In this document: one piece after another, positions 1 through 11,110 of the stretch
How positions within the stretch are numbered: the first letter of the stretch is position 1
How the letters are laid out: each line of letters opens with the position of its first letter
DNA from: Tiliqua scincoides
Taxonomy: Eukaryota; Chordata; Lepidosauria; Squamata; Scincidae
Assembly: GCF_035046505.1 (NCBI RefSeq)
Contig: NC_089830.1
Location: 22,396,379 to 22,460,378, forward strand
DNA length: 64,000 nt
Direction of reading: 5' to 3'
Notes under the pieces: model-generated
What the model saw: the letters and a program-made list of their open reading frames with translations, nothing else
The model's database searches: none
Told to the model about the DNA's origin: nothing
Translations under genes and position numbers: made by a program

Positions 1-139
1 TGGTGGGTCTTTCAGGGTCGTTCTACAGGCTGCATCAAGGTAATTCCATGAAATGCTTGCACCCTGGGGTCTCCAGTGCCTGGGGCAGGTTTTAGTAACG
101 TGTCTTCTCCAATTAACAGAATATATCTTTCCTGTATAG

Positions 140-605
140 CAGGGGTGTCCAAAGTTTTTGGCAGGAGGGTCACATCATCTCTCTGACACTGTCGGGGGCC
201 GGGGAAAAAAATAATTAATTTACATTTAAAATTTGAATGAACTTACGTAAGTTTACATAAACGAATATATTAAAGATGAACTTATATTAATGAATGCATG
301 AAGGTCTTGCAATAGCTCAAGGCCTATAAAAGGCCTTGCACAAAACAAGGCTGGCCTTTCCTTTGCTGCCGCTACTGCATCACAGACGTGAAACAACAAG
401 CAGTGGAGGGAGCCCTCATCCCACAGCTCATGGGAGAGGTCAAGCAGTCGCCCTCACACTGAGAGCAGTTGCGTTGGGCCAGTGTGGGCTCCAACAAATC
501 ACCGGAGAGCCAGAGGCTCATTGGAAACTGGAGGTTCCCTGAGGGCCACATTGAGAGACCTCGAGGGCCACGTGTGGCCCCAGGGCCAGGGTTTGAGCAG
601 CCTTG
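140..605 (+). mobile_element. hAT-type non-autonomous element, family A
   Basis: The left end CAGGGGTGTCCAAAG and the degenerate inverted right end are typical of hAT-Charlie. Perfect 8-bp target duplications CTGTATAG lie at 132-139 and 606-613. No transposase is encoded. Near relatives lie at 9193-9648 and, inverted, at 4027-4531. Confidence 0.88.
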
Positions 606-613
606 CTGTATAG

Positions 614-1027
614 CATGGGTCTCCAGACTGCGGCTCTGGGGCCATGTTCACCCCACCACAAGATTTTATCCAGCCATCAGCAATTTATCTTTTTTGTCAG
701 AACATTTGCTAATGTTTGACATTTTTATTCATCGTTCTATATCATTTCTCAGTTTAAGCACAGCATTATTTCTTTGTAATTGTCAAATTTATCTTTGGTT
801 CTGAATCGTACCATGCTGATTACACTAAATATCCAAATAAAACTTATTCATTCATTTCAATTCTTTCATTTATAAAACCGATTTATTTTTGTGTCCTTGG
901 GTCCCTTCGGGGAGAAAGGCAGGGTATAACTAAAGTAAATAAATACATATTTTGGCCCATGGAAATATACAAAATAAGCAATGTGGCTATGATGTGGCCC
1001 TCATACTAAAAAGTTCAGAGCCCCCTA
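614..1027 (+). mobile_element. hAT-type element abutting the previous one
   Basis: It starts CATGGGTCTCCAGACTG and ends in a degenerate inverted copy (AAGTTCAGAGCCCCCTA). It is flanked by CTGTATAG (606-613) and CTCTATAG (1028-1035). It shares its left target duplication with the right one of the element at 140-605. Confidence 0.7.
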
Positions 1028-1249
1028 CTCTATAGAACACTCACACTTTGCAGCACAGTTCAAGGTGCAGATTCTCTTCTCTCCCCCCCCCCCCCCCCGT
1101 TCGTCTGCTGGCCTTTACATTAGCCCTGCACCAGGCCACTTGTTCCCATACAAAGTGGCCCTAACGTTCAGCTAATCAGCAGAGAGTCTGCTTGTTGATT
1201 GACCTCTACTAGAGTCTTGGTCATTTATTACCATATGCAGGGCCTTTGG

Positions 1250-1350
1250 CCTTTGTCACCCAGAAAGCTTCATGGTTGAGTGGGGATTTGAACCTGTATC
1301 TTCCAGGTCTAAGAAAACTCCTGAACTACTATGCCATTCAGGCAGAGTGA
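1250..1350 (-). mobile_element. tRNA-derived SINE fragment, Sauria type
   Basis: On the minus strand it reads the B-box region (GGTTCAAATCCCCACTC) and the A-box side (ATAGTAGTTCAGGAG) of the squamate Sauria SINE. The rest of 1036-2450 shows no gene. Confidence 0.65.
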
Positions 1351-1870
1351 GGGCACAGATGTCACTGGGATTTGTGCCAGAAAAGTAATTTTGGACTTTC
1401 ACTTCTGAGTGCAGGTGGATTTGTGTCTTTTTTTTTTTTTTTTTCACCTCCCACCCTGATTATAAAGTAAAAATATGCCTGTAATGGTGTGTGTGTGTTC
1501 AGAAAATTTAACAACCCTTTGGGCTATCAGTTAATAGTTCGGGGCAAGGCTGACCTAAGGGAAGAGCCAGAGCAGGGCTGTAGTTTCCCTATCCCATTAC
1601 CTGGTGTGGACACATTCAGAAGGCAGGAGGTGGCACTCTGACTGAATGCATGGAGAGAGAGTCTTTGCTTCTCTTTTCCGTGCAGCCTCTAAAACTTTGT
1701 TCCTATGCTTGCTGATTTACTGTTGGTGGTTGGGTATGAATCGCGGGTGTCCTCCATGCTGTCAGTGTTTTAGGATGTGGTTACTGCCCTGCTGAGGGAT
1801 GTGTCTGTTAGTGTGGCTTCCGGCTGTTGGGTCACGCTGCATTAGAGAAACCTGTTCTCTTCTCATGCAT

Positions 1871-1871
<1 letters not shown>

Positions 1872-1918
<47 letters not shown>
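1872..1918. repeat. (CT)n microsatellite
   Basis: About 23 uninterrupted CT units lie in the USF2 intron. Confidence 0.95.
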
Positions 1919-1920
<2 letters not shown>

Positions 1921-2454
1921 GATTGATCCAACTGCTCTTATGCTCATGCAAAGCACATGTGTTTTGATGTAGCTGTGGCACATCTTGCACCCAGGGCCAG
2001 CAGATGCACATAATAGCAGCCCAATGGCCATCCTTGCATCCTTGGGCAAATGCTGGATTTCCGTACACTTGTTGACCTGGTTGCAGAATGTGAGAATGGG
2101 TATGACTGAGGAATGCTATGTCTGAGGCCATTCTGTTCTGTCTGAGTTGGCCCAAGTGTGTGTATCTTGTTAACTTTAATCAGTTGTTCACTCTGTGGCT
2201 GGACAGCAAAACCCTTGCCCTGTTCTGGATGTGCCCCATCTTAAAAGGCTATCTGTTTTCTTTCTTGTAGAAGAGGTAATGCCTGTTTTAATATGCATGC
2301 ACGCCAGCCAAAAGCCAAAGAAAATATGTTTTGGTTTTTTTATTTTATTTTATTAACCAACTTAATCAATCAGCTGGTCGCATTAATTTTGATCGGTGAA
2401 GGTTTTAGTGAATAGAAGGATGTTCTTTTCCTATCGCACAACACTAGATCCAGG

Positions 2455-2810
2455 AAGCATCCTCTAAAATCAAGTGGCAGGAGAGTTATAGAACAGACAG
2501 GAAAAAAAATTTCTTACTTGTTGCCACAGGATGTGGTGATAACATCTGGCCTAGATGATTTTAAAAGGGAATTGGACAGATTAATGGAGGAAAAGTCCAT
2601 CACAGGTTACAAACCATGATGAGTATGTGCAACCTCCTGATTTCCGAAGTAGACTACCTCAGAATGCCAGATGGAAGGGAGTGGCAGCAGGATGTGGGCA
2701 TCTTGTTGTCTTGTGTGCTCCCTGAGGCACTTGGTGGGGCACTGTGAGATCCAGGAAGTTAGACTAGATGGGCCTATGGCCTGATCCAGTGCGGCTGTTC
2801 TTATGTTCTT
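2455..2810 (+). mobile_element. CR1/L3-type LINE 3' end
   Basis: The segment runs from the end of the reverse transcriptase frame (LPQDV-like, LEEKS-like) into the 3' tail with CTAGATGGGCCTATGGCCTG and TTCTTATGTTCTT. It continues directly into the tandem array that follows. Confidence 0.8.
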
Positions 2811-3500
2811 AACTACAATTCCCAGGAGGCCTTGCAGGTCTTCTTGTTATCTGGTGTGCTCCCTGGGGCATTTGGTGGGCTGCTGTGAGATACAGGAAGC
2901 TGGACTAGATGGGCCTATGGCCTGATCCAGTGGGGCTGTTCTTATGTTCTTAACTACAATTCCCAGGAGGCCTTGCAGGTCTTCTTGTTATCTGGTGTGC
3001 TCCCTGGGGCATTTGGTGGGTCCGCTGTGAGATACAGGAAGCTGGACTAGATGGGCCTATGGCCTGATCCAGTGGGGCTGTTCTTATGTTCTTAACTACA
3101 ATTCCCAGGAGGCCTTGCAGGTCTCTTGTTATCAGGTGTGCTCCCTGGGGCATTTGGTGGGCCGCTGTGAGATACAGGAAGCTGGACTAGATGGGCCTAT
3201 GGCCTGATCCAGTGGGGCTGTTCTTATGTTCTTAACTACAATTCCCAGGAGGCCTTGCAGGTCTCTTGTTATCTGGTGTGCTCCCTGGGGCATTTGGTGG
3301 GCCGCTGTGAGATACAGGAAGCTGGACTAGATGGGCCTATGGCCTGATCCAGTGGGGCTGTTCTTATGTTCTTAACTACAATTCCAAGGAGGCCTTGCAG
3401 GTCTTCTTGTTATCTGGTGTGCTCCCTGGAGCATTTGGTGGGCTGCTGTGAGATCCAGGAAGCTGGACTAGATGGGCCAATGGCCTGTTCTTGCAGGGCT
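2690..3500 (+). repeat. Tandem array of LINE 3' tails, unit about 140 bp
   Basis: Five start points of ACTACAATTCC are at 2812, 2953, 3095, 3235 and 3375, giving periods of 141, 142, 140 and 140. Each unit holds the spacer ACTACAATTCCCAGGAGGCC, then a CR1/L3 tail ending TTCTTATGTTCTTA. Units are nearly identical, so the array is recent or homogenised. Confidence 0.93.
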
Positions 3501-3814
3501 CTAGTAACATTCTCATGAATAACAGCTGCCCTAAAAGATTAGCCTTAAAGGGATTACAGAGATCCTGAATACAAGTCCAGAAACAAACACAGTGAAATGC
3601 AGCAGCTAAAAATAATAATTGTGTTTAGAAATGGCCAGCTTTTTGTCTTAGAAGACAAAATGCACCACATGGGGGCAGTCTATGCTTATAATATTGCACA
3701 GGTTTCCTTTTTTCCCCCTTGCATCTGAGGACTGGCTCCTTCCTACTGGACTGGCTGTCCTCCAGGATGAGATGTTGGGATTATTTTGGTGGAATCACTG
3801 CACTGCATTTTATT

Positions 3815-3935
3815 ATTATTAAGAATACTTACGTCCTGCTTTTCATCCAGAAAGCTGACTGAGTGGTTTATATACCTGAATAGATAAAGACATAATTCCC
3901 TGCCCCAAAGGGACTCGCAGTCTAAGTAGATGCAG
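3815..3935 (-). mobile_element. LINE or SINE 3' tail fragment
   Basis: The segment has an (ATT)n end, then a tail with TGCCCCAAAGGGACTCGCAG. It resembles the 3' ends of L2-type repeats. The family is uncertain. Confidence 0.4.
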
Positions 3936-4026
3936 AAAAAATGCCCACAAACAGCCACTGAAAAGACAGAATATATCAGGTTGCTTGCTCCGTCCTTGCC
4001 AAATACAAGAGAGATATGACTTAGAG

Positions 4027-4531
4027 ACGTGTGAGCAAACCCTGGCCCAGGGGGCCATTTCTGACCCTCGGGAACCCCAAGTCTCCTTGAGCCTCTGGCC
4101 CATTGGAGACTGTTGGAGCTCATGCTGACCCGTGACTGCCGGTGACAATTGCCAGTCATGTTAGAGCAAGATGCATTCTGCTTTTTCCTAGGCATTATTT
4201 TAACACCCCCCCCCCCAATTGCCTCTGGACAACCTATGGCTCCATGTGTTTCTGACTTGGTCTGTATGTTTTCACTGTGCAAGAGGTGTGTGGCAAACTG
4301 TTCATAATTCTCATGTGGTTCTACATGCCTGTATTATAGTTCTCATGGGTATTATAAATCAACCCAGTAAAATTCATTCATTCATATAACTTATATCTCT
4401 GATATATTCATTTATGTGAATTTATGTAAATTCATTCAAATTTGTAATGTAAATTAATTCTTTTTTCCTGGACCCCGACACAGTGTCAGAGAGATGATGT
4501 GGCCCTCCTGCCAAATGTTTGCCCACCCCTG
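4027..4531 (-). mobile_element. hAT-type element, family A, inverted
   Basis: The reverse complement starts CAGGGGTGGGCAAACATTTGG and shares the GGCCACATCATCTCTCTGAC block with 140-605. The flanks are ACTTAGAG (4019-4026) and ACTTAATA (4532-4539), a decayed 8-bp duplication. Confidence 0.8.
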
Positions 4532-4547
4532 ACTTAATAACAATAAA

Positions 4548-4895
4548 TAATAATACAGGTATTTATATACCACCTTTCTTGGTCATCAGATTTCTCCTCA
4601 GACTTTATTCAAGGCGGTTTACATAGGCAGGCTATTTAAATCCCCGTAGGGATTTTTACAATTGAAAGAAGGTTTCTATCTTTCAAGAACCACAACATTT
4701 CAGATGTTTCTTTCTGATCTGGCCGCACATTCTGGCCTCCATCCTCCCACACTCAGAGCAGATGGAAATAGCTCGGCTCAGCTTGTCAGCTGCTTCTAGG
4801 TCGCACGGTGCCGGTGGCCTTGAACTGGCGACCTGCGGGTGTTAACTTCAGGCAAACGGAGGCTCTACCCTCTAGACCCGACCTCCTGCCTGTCT
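4548..4895 (-). mobile_element. Long tRNA-derived SINE of another family
   Basis: On the minus strand the head holds an A-box-like TAGAGGGTAGAGCC and a B-box-like GCCAGTTCAAGGC. The 3' end is AT-rich (TATTATTTATTGTTATT side). The family name is not known to me. Confidence 0.5.
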
Positions 4896-5279
4896 CCTGC
4901 CTGGAGACTTAGAGGGTACTCTGCACAGTGAGCAAGGGTGGACTCTAAGAGACTTGAATTAGGGAGGAAAGGTGGCATTTCAGCTGCACAATACAAATAA
5001 AACAAGTTAGATGCCCCTTCCCGTCCTTTCACAAAAACCGGAGCCCAGTTTCTTCTCCCACTGCCTCAGTTTTGGGACCTGTTAGAATCTCCATTCCTTT
5101 CCTTGCCCTGTCCTTGGAAGAAGGACTATCTAAACAGGACACTCCCTGTCATCTCCAGGTAGGACTGGGAAAGACCCCTGTCCCAAGTCCTGGCCAACCG
5201 TGCCATTGGGCTGACTTGGTAGATGACTATGTATCCACCATGCTGGAGTCTCCTCTTGACTTCACCTTTTTCTCTCCAG

Positions 5280-5433
5280 GCTGTGATCCAGAACCCCTTC
5301 AGCAATGGCGGGAGCCCGGCAACGGACGCCGTCAGCGGGGAGGCTCGGTTTGCGTACTTCCCAGCCTCCACGGTGGGAGACGCCACAGCAGTGTCGGTTC
5401 AGACAACGGATCAGTCGCTGGCACAGGCCGGAG
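5280..5433 (+). CDS. USF2: USF2 exon: USF-specific region, first part
   Basis: This exon encodes AVIQNPFSNGGSP to QAG plus one base. The acceptor is ttctctccag and the donor is G|GTAGGA. It enters in phase 0, as in the mammalian gene. Confidence 0.96.
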
Positions 5434-8400
5434 GTAGGAAGCAAGAGCTCTAAAACACATCTCACCCACCTTCCGGACTGGGGAGTTTGAGGGTTGGTTT
5501 CCAGAGCTCTCCACAGGCTGCGTTCTGCCCCCCCCTCCTGGGAAAACATGTTGCATTTTGTTGTTGCGCTCTTGTGGAATGGTGGCTCACTCACGTATCT
5601 GCGCGCCTGCGTAAATGTCCATTTAGGAGCTAGAAGGCATCTGGGTGGATTTCCTTATAGCCAAGAGCTTGGGTTTCCCCATCCCTTCTGGTGCTCTCGC
5701 TTTCCACCCTTCCCTTGTTGAGCAGCCAACCAATCCCTTTTTCACCTTGTCTCCGATAGGCCAGTTCTACGTGATGATGACGCCCCAGGACGTGTTGCAG
5801 ACAGGAACGCAGCGCACCATTGCGCCTCGCACTCACCCCTATTCCCCGTACGTATGACTTCCTGGGTGGAGAAGCAGTGGCGTGAGGGGTCTGGAGCCTG
5901 GCCCTTGCACCTGGAGATTGCCTAGATTACAGCAGCTCCTGTAAGCAAGAGACATGCCATAGGAGAGCCCCCCACGGTGCATGTAGGAAATCTCAACCTC
6001 ACTCCCTGGCAGGGTCTCCAGGCTAGAAGGACTCTTGCCTGAAGACTTGAGTTGTTGCTGCTGCCTGCCAGGACTGAGCTGGTGGGACCAATGGGCTTGT
6101 TCGGCAGGATACCTGAGGCTTGGCATCCCATAAGCATGGCAGGGGTATAAATGGAGGGTGGGATGGGGTGGGAGAGCTGACAACACCAAGCACAGCTTGT
6201 GTGATCTGAACAGGGGAAGCCAACTGGAATTGGAGCAGAGTTCAGGAAACCTGTGCTGATCAGAGGGCTGGACTGGATGACTTCCAGGTTCCCTTCCAAC
6301 TCTAACACTCTGTGATACAATAAGATATTTCCATGTGGGAAAGAGGTGAAACAAGTGCATAGAGCATCCTATAAACCTGTCCTGCTTATGGTGGAGAAGC
6401 CTGGATTGCCTGTGGTTTCCTGGCATTCCGTATTAAGAGGTAGCACTTCACCAAATGTCCTCTGCTGGCTTGCCAAAGCATGAGAGGACTGCTGCCTTTG
6501 CTGTTCTGCGTGGGATTCCCAGAGGTGCATCTGGTTGACCACCTTTGGCAGTGGGATCCTGGCTCAGATGAGCTTTCAGTCTGATCAGCAGGACACTTCT
6601 AGACATTCTTGCCCAGTTTTTTCTTTGGGGGGGGGGAATGGGGACTGAGATTTGGAACCCCCTCCCCCCAGCTCTTTCTAATGCATGATACTGCTTTCAA
6701 GATGTGAGGACCCTTTCCTGATTTCTCCTCCCCATCTTTCCCTGTAAAAATATAGAAAAATGGACGGGACGCGGACACCGCGGGACGAGAGGAGGAGAGC
6801 CCAGCACAACGAAGGTGAACAGTTGGACAGACACCTTCCTTTTCCTCCCTCTTTTTTTGCATTCTGTTTTCTTTGAGCAAGACTGGCCGCCCTCTTCGTT
6901 CTCTGGGGGTCGTACATTGTCTCGGGCTGGAATTCCTCCCGCTCACCATGACGCTGTCACTATACCCATGCAGCTTCACCTAAGTGGGGGTACCTGTACC
7001 ACTGGTTGAGAAGCACTGATTTAGATGATATTTTATCATCCAAGCCCCCCCCCCCCCGGGTTAGTTGCCATGAGCAGGTGCGGTTCTGGCTCCTCCCTTC
7101 ATATCTGGCAGATTTTGGGAATTTCCTCTAATAATAGTGAAAAAAACAGCTTATTAGCTGTTTTTTACCCCCCCCCCCCCCCCCGCGCACGCTGCACTAT
7201 TCTAAGAAAAGCTCCAAACTTCCCCACATACAAGGGTTGAGGACAGGAGCGCCCATGAGGCCGGTTTGAGCAATAAAAGAATTAACTGCCCTGTGGTCCA
7301 TGATTAGTCCTGCTAATCTTTCCCAATTTGGTTAGTTTGGGTTCTCTTTGCACGCCCTCCTGGTGAGCGGTCTCTGTGATCTAATTGCACTGAAATGTGT
7401 GTAATTGATGCCTTGCCATCTCTTTGTCTCTTCCCCAGTGGAACGGAGGAGGCGGGACAAGATCAACAATTGGATCGTCCAGCTATCGAAAATAATCCCA
7501 GACTGCAACACCGACAACAGCAAGACGGGGGCGGTGAGGGCAGTTGACGGGTGGGTGGGGAGGGGAGGAGATCCAGGAGGAGGGATGTGGAGGGGAGCAG
7601 CTGTTTTGCAGGAGTACTTGACGTTCCCATGAAGCATTGTTTGCAAATCTGTCCAGTCCACATCATGTTGTTCCCGACTTGCTGGCTATGCGGCCTTCTA
7701 GTCGGAAAGCGGCGTTCTGGAGGCGGTTTGCTGGTTGCTGCTTAACAGAGAGATGGGAGAGGGCTGGGGCTTGTAGCCCAGAGGTTGGGCTTGTGTGGAA
7801 CTTAGGATCTGTGCTCCCGGTTTCTCCAGAGCAAAGGAGGCATCCTATCCAAGGCCTGCGATTACATCCGCGAGCTGCGCCAGACGAACCAGCGCATGCA
7901 GGAGACCTTCAAGGAGGCCGAGCGGCTGCAGATGGACAACGATTTATTACAGCAGCAGGTAGCCTGGCTTCTCGCACCACAGCTTCCCTCCGTCACTAGA
8001 GGCGTGATGGGGCTGCCTTTCCGTGGGAGTGCTAAAGAATTGCGCCAAACCGGCCCATCCATGAGGCAGATTGAGCCGGTGGCCTTGGGGAGCAAATTTT
8101 TGGAGGGGCACCTGTCATTTGCCTTCACCACTCCTCATCCTTCTTGAGTTCATGGAGGAAGAATGGAGTGGGAAAGAGAGGAGAGGAGTGGGTAGGGGCT
8201 CAAAGATTGTCGTAAGTGCCCCAGAAAGTTGTCAAGAGAACTTAGATGTAGTTCTCACAGAGAGGAAAAGTTTTAAGACTGCAGATAGGGGGCTCCTTTG
8301 ACGGAGTGCTTCCCCCAAACAGGCCTGGCCCAAGCGTCACTTGAAGCGGGTTTAAATTCTGCATCTCTGCCTCCTTGCATACAGATGGGGAAAAAAACCA

Positions 8401-9808
8401 TGTAAAATGCTGTGATCCGCTTCTGTATCCATTCACCTCGCTCCTTCCCTGCCTGCTCTTTCAGCCAAACAGGGAGTGCAGGGCTTGCTGGGAGCTCCAG
8501 GGACTGCACAAGGCAGGAGCAAGGTGAGTGGACAGGGAAGTGGATTGCCGCTTTCCATGCAGTACTTTTGGGTGGGCATGGCAGCAGCGCTCTGCTTTCC
8601 CTCCCGCACACCTGGTGCCTTCCTTTTGTGGCCCCTTTCCGCAAAACACACACTTCCTGGTTTGTTTAAAGCAGCTGTGTGAGGAAGGGGGTTGAGCAGG
8701 GGTTTCCAAAGTGGGCATTGCGATGCCTTAGTGCAGTGGTTTTCAGGCTTTTAGCACCCACTTTTTATAATGAGAATCCATCAGCACCTTCCGGAAGTGA
8801 CATCGTCAAGCAGGAAAATTTTAAAAAATCCTACCCACGTTTACTCAGGAGTAAGTCCCATTGACTATTGTTGTTAAAAGCATATACATAGTAGCCTGTT
8901 AAAAGTACCTATCTATAACATTTCCCCAAATGCAGTCGCATACCAGGGTAGCATCAAGTCTAATATATATTAAAAATAAAATATTGGAATGAATGGGGAT
9001 TCACCTGAAATTGGCTCATGACCCACCTAGTGGGTCCCCACCCACAGTTTGAAAAACACTGCTTTAGTGCATCACGGTGCATTCACAAGGGGCTCCACGG
9101 GATGTCCCTGGTGGCCCTCCTATCTGTTCAGTCAGTCTTTGATTTTGCAAATAGAGAGAGATGTCAGCATACAGTGGAAGCTTGCTCTGTATCTGGGGTG
9201 TCCAAAGTTTTTGGCTGGAGGGCCACATCATCTCTCTGACACTGTGTCGGGGCTGGGGGAAAAAAAAGAATTAATTTACATTTAAAATTTGAATAAATTT
9301 GCATAAGTTTTACATAAATGAATATATTAAAGATGAACTTATATGAATGAATGAAGGTCTTGCAATAGCTCAATAGCCTTGCACAAAGCAAGGCTGGTCT
9401 TTCCTTTGCTGCTGCTGCTGCATCATAAATGTGAAACAGCAAGCAATGGAGGGAGCCCTCATCCCACAGCTCACGTGAGAGGTCAAACAGTCGCCCTCAT
9501 GCTGAGAGCAGTTGCGTCGGGCCAGTGCGGACTCCAACAAATCTTCGGAGGGCCAGAGGCTCATTGGAGACTGGGGGCTCCCTGAGGGCCGCATTGAGAA
9601 GCCTCGAGGGCTGCATGTGGCCCCAGTGCCAGGGTTTGGGCACTCCTGCTCTATATGGACAATTCCATTTTTATCTCACATATTTTTTTGCCTCTCTCTG
9701 TTTTTCTCTCTGCGGCAGATTGAGGAGCTGAAGAATGAAAATGCACTTCTGAGGGCACAGCTTCAGCAACACGGGATCGAGATAGTGGGAGACACCCCGG
9801 GGCAGTAA
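5280..9808 (+). CDS. USF2: USF2, upstream stimulatory factor 2 (C-terminal 204 residues, 5' partial)
   Basis: USF2 is a nuclear bHLH-leucine zipper factor that binds E-boxes (CACGTG) as a homodimer or with USF1. Six exons join in frame with GT/AG borders: 5280-5433, 5760-5847, 6756-6814, 7439-7533, 7830-7958 and 9719-9808 (stop TAA 9806-9808). They give 204 residues that match the remembered human protein from AVIQNPFSNGGSP to the C-terminus. Order: USF-specific region (exons 1-2), basic region with HNEVERRRR (His, Glu and Arg contact the E-box), helix-loop-helix, then a zipper ending ENALLRAQLQQH. One extra residue relative to human is seen (SLAQAGG against SLQAGG). The N-terminal activation exons are not found, so at least 5.2 kb of intron precedes exon 5280. 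The gene lies upstream of HAMP on the same strand, as in human. Identification is very secure. Confidence 0.97.
5760..5847 (+). CDS. USF2: USF2 exon: USF-specific region, second part
   Basis: It encodes GQFYVMMTPQDVLQTGTQ to HPYSP, the conserved segment just before the basic region. The donor GTACGT at 5848 is chosen over GTATGA at 5854 because only the former keeps phase with the next exon. Confidence 0.95.
6255..6320 (+). mobile_element. CR1 LINE 3' tail
   Basis: GGCTGGACTGGATGACTTCC, then CCCTTCCAACTCTAACACTCTGTGAT, is the standard amniote CR1 end. It lies in the second visible USF2 intron, whose remaining sequence shows nothing recognisable. Confidence 0.7.
6756..6814 (+). CDS. USF2: USF2 exon: basic region, N-terminal half
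   Basis: This 59-nt exon encodes KMDGTRTPRDERRRAQHNE. Human has KIDGTRTP, so the only change is I to M. It splits the codon of the Val in HNEVERRRR with the next exon. Confidence 0.95.
7439..7533 (+). CDS. USF2: USF2 exon: basic region, helix 1 and loop
   Basis: It encodes ERRRRDKINNWIVQLSKIIP to NSKTGA. The branch and polypyrimidine tract end in cttccccag. It ends in phase 0 at a GTGAGG donor. Confidence 0.96.
7830..7958 (+). CDS. USF2: USF2 exon: helix 2 and first zipper heptads
   Basis: It encodes SKGGILSKACDYIRELRQ to NDLLQQQ (43 codons). Two residues differ from human at the end (NDLLQQQ against NELLRQQ). Confidence 0.96.
8734..9061 (+). mobile_element. hAT-type element, family B
   Basis: The element has CAGTGGTTTTCAGG at the left and GTTTGAAAAACACTG at the right. 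Flanks CCTTAGTG (8726-8733) and CTTTAGTG (9062-9069) differ at one base. It lies in the last USF2 intron. Confidence 0.88.
9193..9648 (+). mobile_element. hAT-type element, family A
   Basis: The left end is CTGGGGTGTCCAAAG and the right end GTTTGGGCACTCCTG. Flanks CTCTGTAT (9185-9192) and CTCTATAT (9649-9656) differ at one base. It ends 70 bp before the last USF2 exon. Confidence 0.88.
9719..9808 (+). CDS. USF2: USF2 terminal coding exon: leucine zipper end and stop
   Basis: It encodes IEELKNENALLRAQLQQH to DTPGQ and the TAA stop. A hAT element ends 70 bp upstream of the acceptor. Confidence 0.96.
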   Translation: MEELKNENALLRAQLQQHGIEIVGDTPGQ

Positions 9809-11110
9809 CCCCCTCCTGTTTCCTTCCTTGCTGCTGCCTCTTCACGTGGGATCTCCGCCCTCCACTTCTGCTGCCCTTTTGTATAGCGCAATGAGAACCC
9901 CCTCCGCTGAACGAACCCTCGTTACCCCTTACTTGGGAGGGGGATGCTAGAGGGGAGGGGGAGATGGGGGGTGGCAGAAGACTGATCGTGCAGTCCACTA
10001 GCCAGGCCAGCCCTTTCTTCTGAAGGGGCCCTCCAGCTTTCCCCTGCCTTCAGCTCCCGATTCCCCCACCCCACTTCCCTTTACTTAGGATATATTAAGA
10101 TAAAAGAGACAAAACCTGCATTTTTTATAGTAGATTTTTAACACAGGTTAGCCAATCTTTTTTTTGTTTGTTTGTCCTGTCCTTGTCCGCTGGATCTCTG
10201 GGGCGGGGACATCTTTCTTGTGAGTTCCACTGTCAAGATGTTTGGATCCCATCTCCTCTTCCTTCTGACCCTGGCACGTTTTTCTGTCTTGCCACCAGGT
10301 GGCAAACGAGCCGATCGTTTTTTGGTTATAGCCATAAAAGGGGGGGTGGGGCTTGCTTCCTTTGGATTCACCTTCCAGACCGTGAGAGCAAAGGGTTTGG
10401 TGCCTCACAGACCCTCACGACTGCAAAATGAATTTGCAAGAGATCTTGGGTGCAATCCACAGCGAACACCCCTTCCCCGAAACGACTGCTGCTCGCACAA
10501 GAGGTGCGCGAATGTGCACGTCTTATGCACTTGGGTGCAAGCAGCATTCGTTTTTCCCATGGGCACGGGTTCAGCACAACTTGGGCCAGGTTGATACATC
10601 CAACAGAATGAGGTGGTGGACTCTGGAGCTGGCAGAGTGGACTGTACCACTCCAGGCTGCAGGGGAGTGGGGGCTTGCATTCTTCAGCGTTTCCCCCATT
10701 TTTATTAAATCTCCCTGCAAGCAGAAAAGTAGCATGCGGTGTGCTAGTTTTCTCCTTGCAGGGAGTTTTTATAGACCTACTTTAGGAAGCATTTAAAAAC
10801 TGTGATTTGTTTTGTGTCCCCCACTTGGAGTCTGAAGTAGTGCAGTTTGGTCTATCGCTTCAGGACTTTAACCGCCTCGTTCTAGAGGCTACATGTCTAG
10901 TCCAGGCTAAAGTCACAACCGAGTTCCACTCCGTTGCTTTCAATGGGACGTGACTCACAAATGACTTTGCTGAATTTCGTCTTGTGGTTTGAACAGGCTG
11001 GTGGATTGCCCCCTTTTCCTCTAAGGCAACCCCTCTGTTAACATACCCCTCCCAGATGTGTATTTTTTTTAAGGCATAGTGGAATAAAATCCTAAAGCCT
11101 ACTTCTGTCT
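9809..11110 (+). other. USF2: USF2 3' untranslated region (approximate end)
   Basis: This is the non-coding run after the USF2 stop. The best polyadenylation signal is AATAAA at 11083-11088, followed by a T-rich stretch from about 11127. A weaker ATTAAA lies near 10705. The end is inferred. No other gene is seen in it. Confidence 0.55.

Noticed and set aside
14-42. Possible short USF2 exon (ttcag, 24-28 bases, then ggtaat)
   Set aside because: The encoded 8-9 residues in any frame do not match any USF2 segment I know. The borders alone are not enough.
1762-2155. Minus-strand frames with (RE)n repeats
   Set aside because: These are translations of the (CT)n microsatellite.
2690-3500. Regular direct repeats resembling a CRISPR-like array
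   Set aside because: The host is a vertebrate, the units are 140 bp of LINE tail and linker, and there are no variable spacers.
5072-5279. Open frame running into the first visible USF2 exon
   Set aside because: The upstream residues do not match USF2, and a clear acceptor (ttctctccag) starts the conserved protein at 5280.
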